In this document: positions 53,956-64,000 of the stretch, piece after piece
How positions within the stretch are numbered: position 1 is the stretch's first letter
Layout: every line of letters begins with the position of its first letter
NCBI GenBank assembly: GCA_025435555.1
Contig: JAIWWG010000074.1
Location: 112,846 to 176,845, forward strand
DNA from: Chytriomyces cf. hyalinus JEL632
Lineage: Eukaryota > Chytridiomycota > Chytridiomycetes > Chytridiales > Chytriomycetaceae
DNA: 64,000 nt
Direction of reading: 5' to 3'
Made by a program: the position numbers and the translations under genes
Notes under the pieces: generated by a model
Database searches by the model: none
Seen by the model: only the letters and a program-made list of their open reading frames with translations
What the model was told of the DNA's origin: nothing

Positions 53956-56900
53956 TCAAGCACGAAACAGCTTCAGAGCCAGACTGCTCACAACAACTGT
54001 GACTGAACTCAACGCCATTGCAAGACCAGCAATCCACGGCGCAAGCGTAAAACCATTGCCAGCAACATAAAACACGCCCGCAGCAACTGGGATACCAATG
54101 ACATTGTACAAGAACGCACCGCCCATGTTGAAGTAAATCCGAAACAAAACTGTCCGACTCAACTTCACAAGCGTCACAATATCAGAAAGTTCAGAGCGTA
54201 GCAGAACTGCTGATGCCGATTCTATCGCAATATCAGAGCCACCGCCAAGAGCAATTCTGGAACACACAAAAGTCATGTTTACCATCAAAAAAAAAAAAAA
54301 AAAAGGGAGGAAATTCCTTTTTACCCAACATCGGCGTTCGCAAGTGCAATCGAATCATTAATCCCATCTCCAGCAAAAGCCACCATCCCAGAACCCAACT
54401 CCTGCTTCACAACTTTTACGTGGTTTCCTTTATCTGCCGGCAAACATCCGGCAATCACGTCCTGTGACTCAATGCCAACAAGCTTTGCAACTGCTTCGGC
54501 AGTGGTGCGTTGATCCCCCGTCATCATAAGCACACGGATTCCCATTCCTCGCAGAGCTGCAACAGTAGCAAAACTTGTAGTACGCGGAGGGTCCGAAATG
54601 GCAAGAACGGCGAGGATATTTCGAACCGCAGCATCAGTTTCAAACAAACCCACGTAGACACTTGTCTTGCCATCACTTTCCCATGCATGAATGCAAGCGT
54701 CGTATTCTTGTGTTGGGAATGTGCAGTAGTTGGTAGCTTCAACCCATCGTCTGCTTCCAATGACGGCAAGGAATGTGCGGTTTTGGAGGGTAATATCAGT
54801 GCCATTGTAGACAATGTCAATCGAAAGACCCATGCCAGCTACTTCGCGCACTTCTCCAGCAGTCCAGTTGATTCCAATGGTGCCGCGGGGGAGGGAGCCT
54901 GTGCGTGCAGTTGCATAGGCGCTTGCAGCGACTGCGAGGGGATGTGTGCTGGAGGATTCCGCGTATGCAATGAGCGAGTATATTTCATCGTGCGAGTTCA
55001 GCAATGGTCGAGAATGATTCGAAACTTGATCTTTCTTTGGGACATGCATTAACGCATCTGTGACAGTAGGTTTGCCCAATGTGAGGGTTCCCGTCTTGTC
55101 GAAAATTATGGTTTTGATTTTGCTGGCCATTTGAAGTGCAGCTCCACCACCTTTGACCAAAATTCCGTGCTGTGCAGCGACTAAGAGAAAGAATAAATAA
55201 ACGCTCCAGTTGGGATGTGAAAAAAAAAAAAAAAAAAAAAAAAACCCACCTCCAGTCCCAACCATAACGGCAGTCGGCGTTGCCAACCCCAAAGCACAAG
55301 GACATGCAATCACCAAAACCGCAATCGCAAAAGTCAATGCAAACCCAAACGCACTGCTCCCTTCAGGTACGATTGCAGTCCCATACACAGTACCCACAAC
55401 AAACCAAACGGCAAACGTGAGGCACGAAATGGCAACCACCACCGGCACAAACACACGACTTAAACGGTCAGCAACAGCTTGAATTGGTGCCTTGCTCATT
55501 TGCGCATCTTGCACGCATGCAACAATTCGGCTGAGAACAGTGTCGGCGCCAATGTGCACGGCTTTGATGAGGACAGAGGCAGTTGCATTCAAAGTTCCAC
55601 CCGTAAGGTGGTCGCCTTTGATCTTGAGGGAGGGGATGGGTTCACCGGTGAGCATGCTTTCGTCGGCGTGGGTTGTACCGCTCAAGGATGGCGTCGCACG
55701 GGAAGCGGGAACCAACAGGGACACGGATAATGTCTCCAACTGAAGAATGTATTCAATATTAGCCACTTAGTGATTTGCTTGAAAAATGTGGCATTACCTT
55801 CGACTAAAGCGATGCTGACGACTTCTTCCCTCAAGACTTTGAAATCTTCTGATCCATTCACTGTCCCGGCAGTATGGTCCAAATGCACAACTGTTACTGT
55901 GTCTGGAGTCAACCCAATTAGTTTTGTCACAGCTTCTCCAGTTTTCCCTTGGCGTACGACTCAAGGTACTTTCCAAGAAGAATGAAGAAAATGAGGAGAA
56001 CAGAGGTCTCAAAATATTCATGTCCCGCCATTTTTCCAGACACTGCGGAAGCGATAACCGTATAAAGCGAGTAAAAATACGCTGCCGAGGTTCCAAGAGC
56101 CACAAGAACATCCATCTGATGGCGGTTTGGAACGTTAACTTTCAAACAATGCTTCCTCGAGTAAAAAAAAAAAAGAGAAGAAGAAAGAAAGAAAGAAACT
56201 CACATTCGCGCTTTTAGCGTACCGCAAACTCTTCCAAGCACCCCTATAAAATCGTCCACCAATCCAGAATTGCACAGGCGTCGCCAAAAAGACCATCACA
56301 AGCGCTCGTACAGTCAAACCAGGCGCAATTTCGTAATCCACTGCCTGCCGAGCTGGATTATCTTCTGGCAGCGCCATCTCAATGATCATACTGATAATAA
56401 CTGCAGGCAAAGCAAATGCGAAAGCAATTGTTGCCGACTTTCGATAGTCTGCAAGTTCTTTCAAAGACCGCTCTTGCGCCACGTTTTGGTTGTCAGAAGG
56501 AAGAGATGGAGATGCGGAAAATCCAGCATCGGTAATTGCAGTGATGAGTGAGCGAACTCCAATTGCAGAAGGTGCATGTTTGATAACAGCCTGTTCAAAC
56601 GTATTTGAGAAACTCACTCAAGTATCAATTGAAAAACTCACCATATTTGTCAATAAACTCACAGACACGCTTTCAACACCTTGCAATTCTGCCACAACTC
56701 GCTCGACACTTGCAACACAGCTTGCACATGTCATTCCTCCAACTTCCAGTTTTGTCGTTGTGATTGATTCTTGAATCTGTTCTGGTACTGAGAGATTTAA
56801 GCTCAATCGAGCTTGCGTTGCCGCCACATGTGCGCGTTCGATGAATGGGGACTTGACGTGTGCCAAGCTGTTGGGGTTGAAAGATTCTAAACCATTTCCA

Positions 56901-58425
56901 GCATTCGGTTGGGATGGCCTTGAGTGGATTGCTTCAAATCTATCGTACCAGAACGTTAGACAGGCAACAAATGGTATGAAAGAAGAAATGTCAAGGTTAT
57001 TCTTACCCAGACGACACAGGCACCAAAACGTGCTTCAGAACATCAAAGCCAACATCCTGGATTGCCTTCACAATCTTTACAATGGATATTACGCGAGGGT
57101 TATACAGAATGATGGCCCGCTGGTATGGGAGAAGAAAGACTTCGACGGAGGAAATGCCAGGCAAAAGACTCAGCGCGGATTCAGCGGACTGAATGCAAGT
57201 TGAACAAGTGAGACCTGACAAGACTATGTCAGCCTTCACCAATTCTGATTGAGGTAGAAGCAAAGAGGCAGATTGGTCCAAAGAAGACGGCAGCTCAGAA
57301 GCCTTGGTTTCCTCCAAAGTGGGACCGGCGCGTGATTCATCAATAAAGGCGATGGTAACTTCAAACCCGAAACTTTCAATTCGCTCTTTCACAAAAGAGT
57401 CAATATTGGAAGTCGCTTGGAGACTTTTGGAGAAAGAAATGAGATCCAGAACAAAAGTCGCTTCTCCCAATTTTTGTTTCGGCTGAACGGGAGAGCTAGA
57501 ACTTGTTGACGGCAGCGATACAGCCGGGAGTTTACGTGACAACGCCACCGATTCAAGTAAACGCAGATCGCGCGCCGCAAGAGATACATTGATTGAATCA
57601 GGAATAATTCCAGGGACGGACAGAAGACCTTTTGCAATGGCTTTCGGGCAGGATTTACACGTCATTCCAATGATTCCAACAGTTACAGTGGCGTTGTTTG
57701 GTGGCATTTCGATGATAGTCGCATGTGAATGTTTTCGGTGAAGCTGCGATGGGGTCGCAGGTGGGGAGGGATGTTGTATAGGGTCTAACAGCGAGACAGA
57801 ATATCCGAAGGGCATCAAAATGCTTTGACAGATTTCGAGCGCCTGGAAAGGGTCGGCATCGGCTGCAAGCACAGCGTGAATCTGTTTTGCAAGAATCAAA
57901 GTTTTCGAATGTTTGGTATTTTGAGGCAGTGCAGTTAATAAAAAGGGTACGAACGTCGATCGAGTCCTGGTTCTTCAAGTCTTTCGAGTGCGTGCGGTCG
58001 AAATGGTCGTCGACAAACACGACAGAGCGGATTGATGCATCACGAAGAAGAGCGTACTTGACATGGACAAAGACACAGCGGACGCGCGAGGGACACGACA
58101 TGCGCAAGTGTGGATTGGCTACGCACGCGGGCATTGGCGTCAATGGCATTACGCCTGAGGCTACTGCAGTTGATGTTGTTGATGTTGTAGTTGTTGAGGG
58201 GTCCAGCACAAGCGCCGACAACGTTGATGCCAGCACCACTCGCAAGTGAAGAACTGAGTGGTCTCGTTGTCGTAGGACTGAGTTTGATCTAGAGCGGGTT
58301 GGGTACCTGTTGCAGGTGCAGGATGAGCATGTGCATTTGGAGCACTCGCAGACTTTGCTGGTGCTCAAGTTTGCATGTGTGTCTTGGCGCGCTGAAATCG
58401 TGCTGAGGGTGTCGCTTTCGGGCAT
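53956..58425 (-). CDS. Copper-transporting P1B-type ATPase (ATP7/CCC2 type), two frame breaks
   Basis: Pumps Cu(I) into the secretory pathway. Exons: 58425-57955, 57881-57007, 56939-56642, 56590-56204, 56151-55798, 55739-55250, 55180-54325 and 54256-53956; 1,343 aa net. N terminus with a cysteine cluster (CECSKCTCSSCTC), then three heavy-metal domains with GMTCKSC, GLTCSTC and GMTCASC. The membrane core follows: HADESMLTGEP (actuator), IACPCALGLATPTA (CPC metal site), FDKTGTLTLG (phosphorylated Asp), STHPLA (nucleotide-binding His) and GDGINDS. A one-base loss near 55945 (after YAKGK) and a one-base gain near 55680 (before GTTHADES) break the frame but cancel in length. Introns carry long homopolymers (25 A at 55220-55244, 18 A at 54287-54304). 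Start ATG 58425 preferred over 58545. Confidence 0.88.
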
Positions 58426-58735
58426 TGGTGTGTGTTTGTTTCGCGGATGCTTTTTTTTTTGAATCGTGGGGACCACCAGTGTGATCTCCATTCTACCCAC
58501 GAATACCAGGTGACAAAGAAGGGTTAGTTTTTGTAACGAAGGCATGCGCCACGAACCCCAGCGTCAATTCCTTGTGCTACGAGTTGATGCGCGCGTGCGT
58601 TGTGCCCTCCGACATAGCGCAAATCAAGACGTTCGATTGGAGCAACAACCAATTCAACGGTTTGACTGCCGAGTGTCAATGCCATCTCAAACTAGTGCGC
58701 GCAAAAGACAAAGGACTCGAATCATCACTGGATAT

Positions 58736-58797
58736 TGAGTTGTCCGAATAAGAAACCGTTGTGCGCACTTTCGGACAACTCAGAATTCGGACAACTC
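58736..58797. repeat. Palindromic 13-bp motif in three copies
   Basis: TGAGTTGTCCGAA at 58736-58748 is followed by its reverse complement at 58770-58782 and a second inverted copy at 58786-58797. The first pair can form a 13-bp stem with a 21-nt loop. It lies between the copper ATPase and the OPT transporter, upstream of the ATPase start. Confidence 0.75.
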
Positions 58798-59158
58798 GCG
58801 AAGCACTGCGAAACGCGTATGTGCCATCACTCAGCCTACTATCCATTCTGCCAATGTAAGAACCAAAGAAACACAAAAATGCTGTCTGCAACCTCGAAAG
58901 CGGTCCAGCCTATTTTAAATCCAATCCCACATTGACCCTGGTCTGCAACATGATCAACACATATTTGCACAATGAAAGGCTTATACTACATGTCTTTTAT
59001 TCCAATGTTCCCCCCGCACTTTAAGATAATAGTGTTGTGGCATTTCACCCTGGGTTCCCAAAACTGTAAAACACGCAAGCTCACTTCCCACCAAAAAAGG
59101 CAACCATCAAAAAACAAACAATTCAAAACACCACTTCAAAACTGCCACCATATACACC

Positions 59159-61617
59159 TCACTTCTTTTTAGTGCAGTAGTTTGACCACACACCCGACTC
59201 CGGGTTCGGGTTCAAAGCCCAGAAGGGAAAGTCAATCATCAAGCCACCGGCGCCTTGGAATGCAAACAACATGACAAACACAGACAACTGTGTTCCGGCG
59301 CTCAGACAAGCTGCAAGAGTGTAGGTGTACTTGTTGAACCAGGGGGCACTTCTACTTGCGCAGGTACAGCTGGAACAAAAATCCAAGCGCAATGCGGGAA
59401 AACCATCCACAGTTGACACCGACAGCGAAGAGACAAAAGTTCCAGGTCAAGATGGTGGTGTTGATGTAGCTGAATCCCACCTTGGGGAAGTACTTGTGAC
59501 CCAGCCAGAAGGGAATGGGGAGAAAGGCATCAACAATGAAAGCATAAGACAACCATTCGGAGGTACCTCCAGCGGCGAGGAGCTTGGGAGCAAGGGTTCC
59601 GAAAGTTATGGCTTTGGTGTTGAAACCAATGATGTTTTGACCGGACCAGTCAATGTCACCGTTCGGGTCAAGGAGCATATCGCGCTTGGTGTCAAGGATA
59701 ATGTGGTTGAGCACCCAGTGGATCAGGGCACCAATGAAACCACCGTACATCTGAGCAAAGAAAACGGCTCTGGGTGCGATCTTCATGTACTGGCCAATCT
59801 TCAAGTCTGTGCGCATGGCAACTGCTTCCAAGATAGTGTTACCGCCAAAGGTGGTGAAGTACATGTTGGCAATGGGCCTTCCTGGGAGCAAGAAGCCACC
59901 AATCAATTGCAAGAAGGTCTTGAACGGTGGAGAGAATCCAGTGAGTGCAGTCAAGAGACAGCAGACACAATGGCAAAAATGAGCGCAATAAACACAGTCA
60001 GGATGAAAGCCCACCAAGGCAGCGAGTCGTCCTTCACACAGATGTAGAATCCAAGTGCGATTGAGAGAGCCATGAGGGCGCCGTACCACCAGAGGGGAAC
60101 TTCGGGGTGAACAGAGGGCAAGCGGTACGAGTCGTCCACTTCAGCAAGTTCTCCTTCTTGGATAGTTCCGTCCGACTTTTTGTTGAAGACCGCTTTCATG
60201 CCCGCAATGATATCCTTTCCGTGCCAAAGAGCAACGTGACAATGCCAGCAGTCACGGACATGTTCTGCATCATGGTGTTGAAAGCCCAACTAAGTTTGCA
60301 CAGTCAGTTTCAATGGGAACAGAATCAGACAACATGAAAGGATAGTACCTCGTTGAGTAGTATGGCTGGCCGCACGCAGCGTATTTGGCCTCATCCAGCG
60401 CGTCATTCGTGAGAATCTTGGTCTGGTTGTACTTCTTGCCGGTAGCCAGGTAGAGAGACCTTGGGCCATGAATGGGAACGACTTTGCCTTCCAAACATCG
60501 TTGTAGTACAAGATGGGAATGATTAAAGGATCCAATCATACCGGCTATTTGGTTCACTTGCGTGACCCACGGCAAGACGCTTGCAGATGAAGGAGTATTA
60601 GTGGTACGAAATGAAATGAAACGGCAGTTCTCACAGCCCATTATCACCAATGTTGTTCCAGTCGAGCGAGATGGATCCGATTCCGAGACCCTCGTTGCTG
60701 TTGACTCCACCAAGCAGCTGCGTGAAGAGAGGGCTGTTCTGGTTGGCAAGACAGAACACGGAGATACCAATCAAGGTAGGTGCCATGTATTGGGGCATGA
60801 AGGTCCAGCAGAAGAGACCGGCGGTGGAAATCCAGAAGAGCTTGCAGGCCTTGTCATTCAAGTTAGCGGCAAACAGCGTCTCGAACAGAGACACTCCCGC
60901 GAGAGCGGCGGGTAGGCGCGGTGTAGGTAACCCTGTTGTAAAGCAATAAAGCATCAGATTGCTTCCAGAATTACAAGGCAGAAAATAGTTCGGGTCCGCA
61001 CTAAGATTGTTCTAAACAGTCCTACAGCACCGTATCCAATGAACTGGGTGGTCAACACGAAAATAATGGCATCAAAGTAGGAGTACTTCTGGTTGAAGTA
61101 AAGGTTCTTGGCACCGATGAAGAGGGTGGACGAGACACCCTTGCCTCCAGTGGATGCGCAAATAACAATCAGCGCGAGCTCCTTTTTGGTGAAAGCTCCA
61201 GGGTTCAAAATTCCAGTCGGCAGTACTTTGGAGAGGAAGATGCCACCAACCTGTTTAAAAATACGCGTTAGAGGAACGAAGAAAGATGAAGAGTTGATCT
61301 TACGTATCCAAAGACAGAGAGCATGAGGGGCGACACTGCGGCATTTTGTGGCTTGAACGTGTACAACTGTCTGAGAGCACCGGCAAAGATGCCGAGCAGA
61401 GTTCCAAGGAACCAGAATCGGAACGTGAAGGCGCGCTCGGTGGGATCATCATCGGCGGAGACCAAGGCTTTGACAATGTCGTAGCCCCACTCTTCGACCT
61501 TGAGAGTCTCGGCAACTTCGTCTCTGGACAGGCCAATGGTGGTGTCGAGGGCATCGGGTGGTTCTTGAGTTCGAGATCGCGCTTCTCGGCGTCGGTGTCG
61601 GTGGCTGGGGCAGACAT
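59159..61617 (-). CDS. OPT-family oligopeptide transporter, several frame breaks
   Basis: Proton-coupled small-peptide transporter (or related siderophore/metal-chelate carrier) of the plasma membrane. Exons: 61617-61304, 61250-61026, 60932-60635, 60579-60349 and 60289-59159; 733 codons. Landmarks: TLKVEEWGYDIVKALVSADDDP, LNPGAFTKKELALIVI, IPILYYNDVW, MMQNMSVTAGIVTLL, WHGKDIIAGMKAVF, GGFLLPGRPIANMYFTTFGG, GQYMKIAPRAVFFAQMYG and APWFNKYTYTLAA. At least seven single-base frame changes are needed (near 61562, 60912, 60535, 60475, 60226, 59955, 59353), including short homopolymers. All splice sites are intact. It is either a young pseudogene or an assembly with indels. Confidence 0.82.
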
Positions 61618-61969
61618 GATTCAGCAGTTGTGCCGAGTCGTTGTCTGTTTGTTTTGTGTGGGAAATGGGGGCCTTTTGCGCGCTATTTATGCACTTTGAT
61701 TTAATTTCCTGAAGCAATAAAAAATTTGACTCGTTTTTTTGGAATTTTTAAACCGCTGTGCAAGTTTTGGGACAACAAAGAACGGCGACGAGGCCAACCC
61801 GTGTTCTTGGTTTTGTTTACCGGAAGCATGGAGAGGTTTTGCCGGGATATTTGAGAATGATCCGGCGCTTTCGGTGCTTGCGAGGTTCCTTTTTTTTTCC
61901 GGGTGGCGCACGATTTCTCCTTCACATGCGCCATTCAGCTTTCTGAAATCAACTGCAAATTCCAACTGA

Positions 61970-64000
61970 AGTGTGCAATGCGTGTTCTTTGATCATCAGT
62001 GGCGAGTTTGTGAAAGCAGGAGATGTGACCTACCATGCCGCCTGCTTCCGTTGCAAGGCCTGCACTGTGCTTTTGAAATGCTTTTGAAAATAGCGCCAAT
62101 CATCTAATCAATCATCATTGTGCAGGAATGCGGCTGTGATATCATCGAAAAGTACTTCCCGTACTATCCGACCCCAGGCGACAAGAAAAATATAACCGTT
62201 TACTGTGAGCTGCACTACTTCGCGTTTTTAAACTTGATTTGTACCAAATGCGGGAAACCGCTGCGCGGACCTCACATCAGCGCCGAGAGCAAGAAATTTC
62301 ACTTGGAGCATTTCAGCTGCCATGTGGATGGTTGCGGCAAGACTTTTCGCGACCAGAATTCGTTTTATCTTCAAAATGAGAAGGTGTGAAAAAAAAAACT
62401 CTCGTTGCTGAAGTCAGGCGAGCGCAGGTATTTTGCGCTGTCCATTACTCGCAATCCGCCCAAAAATGCAAGGGCTGCAATGTCGCTATCGCGAAACAAT
62501 ATCTGGAAGTGGAATTGAAAAACGCGGATGGTGTGGCAACGTTCAAATGGCATCCAAACTGCAGTGAACTTTTTCGACTTTTGGGGTGCCAAACTCAAGA
62601 TCGAGCCGTATTTTTTACGGGATGGCGCCAATGGTAACCGTGTCACAGTCAACATAAATTTTCCTTTCGTTTATGCGTACCTTCAGATCCTGCTGAGCTT
62701 GAAAGTCAAGTATCCGGGATGTTGAAGAACGTGCTTGAAGCCGTTACTATTTTCGATGACAAGCTCCTGGCTGTCTTGGAAGAAATTTGCAAACACAAAG
62801 ACTTGATAAAATTAAGCAAGACGTCGTTCTTGCTGGTGGACTGCGTTAGCGCTCTCTTCAAGTGTCTTGAACGCATTGACAGGAAAACGGCCATCGAGAA
62901 CCCATGGGCCGACGCAGACTATGAGGGCGCGTATCAGATAACTAGAACTGAAGCTTTTCTTTTGGCTGCTGAAGAATTCGCCAGAAGTCGAAAACGGCGA
63001 TGAGGTCGAACGGGCTGCTCATCTGTTGCATGAAACTGCCACAGCTATTATCAAGCACGCTCTGCAGCAAACTTTCATTGGGGTCAGTAAATGTGTGCGT
63101 GCGAGGTGGCTAATCAGACTAATCTACTTTGAAACCAGGAAATCTCCGTATATTCAGACCAGTATCTTGATGATATACTTTTGAAACTGGCATCAGTAGC
63201 GGAGCTTCTCCACCCCCTCGGCAACTGTCCTCAAACAAGCAGCCCTCCAAAAAATTCCGAAAATTGCAAAACATGTTCAGAATCAGTTGACAGCGACTGT
63301 TTCAAGTCCCTCAACAATGCGCACATCTGGCACTCTACAAGAAAGTTCTTCTCTTACTCATATTGCGCGTTCTTTTTGGATTCAGTATCAAATGATGTTG
63401 AAGCAGCCGGGCGATACTGTGGATACCACTCACGACGCGTGGAACGCGTATTGCAAGAAGTTCAAAGAGTGTCTCGACTTGATCACGCACTTTATGTTCT
63501 CCATGGCGCTGTTGGAGAGTTGTTACCTCCCTTATATTCAAAAAGCAATAAAGCTTGGCGTTGTTCATCCTCAAAATTCCCACCTTATTTCTTCGAATGT
63601 AATTCCCTGACTCCAGCTCCTCCAGCTACAACTCGTCGCTCAACATGCGCTTTTCTTCATTGACAGTTCAGTACGTCAGTCTGCCCAGGTTGCAATAATC
63701 TCGTTCTGAGGTTCATATTTTCCTCACTTTCTCCTCACATTCGTACCCTTCTGAAATGTTCATTTTATTCAGAAGCGCCAATACACTTTATATTCCCTCC
63801 CGCATTCAATGGAGCGTCGTCACGAAGCAGAATGCCACCATTCACCCGCAAAATAATATAATTGCAGAATTCTGCAAAAACTTCGAAAAGATCGACAATC
63901 CGCGCGGAGTTTTTTCACCCCCGCAACATGAACGCAGTCGCAACTAGGAAACAAACCGTCCAAAAGTCTGGAAACATTGCCGATCAATCGGCAGGAAGTG
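61970..64000 (+). CDS. LIM-domain protein of fungal Rho-GAP type (Lrg1-like), partial
   Basis: LIM zinc-finger protein; the mix of LIM domains and the following helical region fits fungal Lrg1/Rga-type Rho GTPase regulators, but no RhoGAP domain lies within the window. Seen: CNACSLIISGEF..HAACFRCKAC (LIM 1, exon ending at 62066), YCELHYFAFLNLICTKCGKPLRG (LIM 2, from 62126), FCAVHYSQSAQKCKGCNVAI (LIM 3), FDFWGAKLKIEPYFLRDG, then helices (MLKNVLEAVTIFDDKLLAVL, ERAAHLLHETATAIIKHAL, WIQYQMMLK). The first exon was not found. One-base gains near 62563 and 62964 and in the C5 run 63213-63217 break the frame. It continues past the right edge or ends near 63950. Divergent from the OPT gene. Confidence 0.7.

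Noticed and set aside
1-64000. CRISPR arrays, bacterial operons, rRNA genes or telomere repeats
   Set aside because: None seen; the sequence is eukaryotic with spliceosomal introns throughout.

Overview
The window is nuclear DNA from a eukaryote, most likely a zoosporic (flagellated) early-diverging fungus of the chytrid type. This rests on short GT..AG introns (mostly 47-80 nt), fungal families (DUF4246, OPT transporter, LIM protein of Rho-GAP type), and ciliary genes (BBS8/TTC8 and a DZIP1-like gene) that non-flagellated fungi lack. The taxon is an inference. Exon structures were worked out by hand from splice consensus, reading frame and family similarity. For CUL4, DHPS, ELP1, TCTP, the desaturase, the DUF4246 protein, the lipase, BBS8 and ACOX the spliced length is an exact multiple of three, which supports the models.

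Layout, left to right. 1-3.3 kb: paladin-like phosphatase (minus, runs off the left edge). 5.0-8.0: cullin-4 (plus). 8.6-10.2: cyclin-like protein (minus). 11.9-13.3: deoxyhypusine synthase (minus), divergent from ELP1/IKAP (plus, 13.3-18.2) across 67 bp. 18.9-21.5: RhoGAP protein (plus), tail-to-tail with TCTP (minus). 22.5-26.3: DZIP1-like gene with several reading-frame breaks. 26.3-28.5: 724-aa orphan (minus). 28.7-30.2: fatty-acid desaturase-type enzyme. 30.6-32.4: DUF4246 protein. 33.9-35.9: acid-lipase-type hydrolase (minus), divergent from BBS8 (plus) across 43 bp. 38.0-40.4: peroxisomal acyl-CoA oxidase (minus). 41.0: tRNA-Ala(AGC). 41.3-42.4: intronless DUF1295 membrane protein.

42.5-51 kb is a transposable-element block. 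It holds an intact Ty1/copia gag-pol ORF of 1,703 codons (minus), joined head-on at its 3' end to the protease region of a second, opposite copia fragment, followed by LTR-like and other repeat debris. Beyond it (51.4-64 kb) lie a decayed branched-chain aminotransferase, a copper P-type ATPase, an OPT transporter and a LIM-domain protein. All four carry single-base frame breaks, in contrast to the clean genes on the left. This is either gene decay next to the element cluster or residual assembly indels, and read-level data would decide.

Functional threads are translation control (DHPS, ELP1, TCTP, tRNA-Ala), flagellum/basal body (BBS8, DZIP1-like), lipid metabolism (lipase, ACOX, desaturase, DUF1295), ubiquitin and cell cycle (CUL4, cyclin) and Rho signalling (RhoGAP, LIM protein). 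Compact divergent promoters and overlapping convergent 3' ends are typical of the gene-dense left part.
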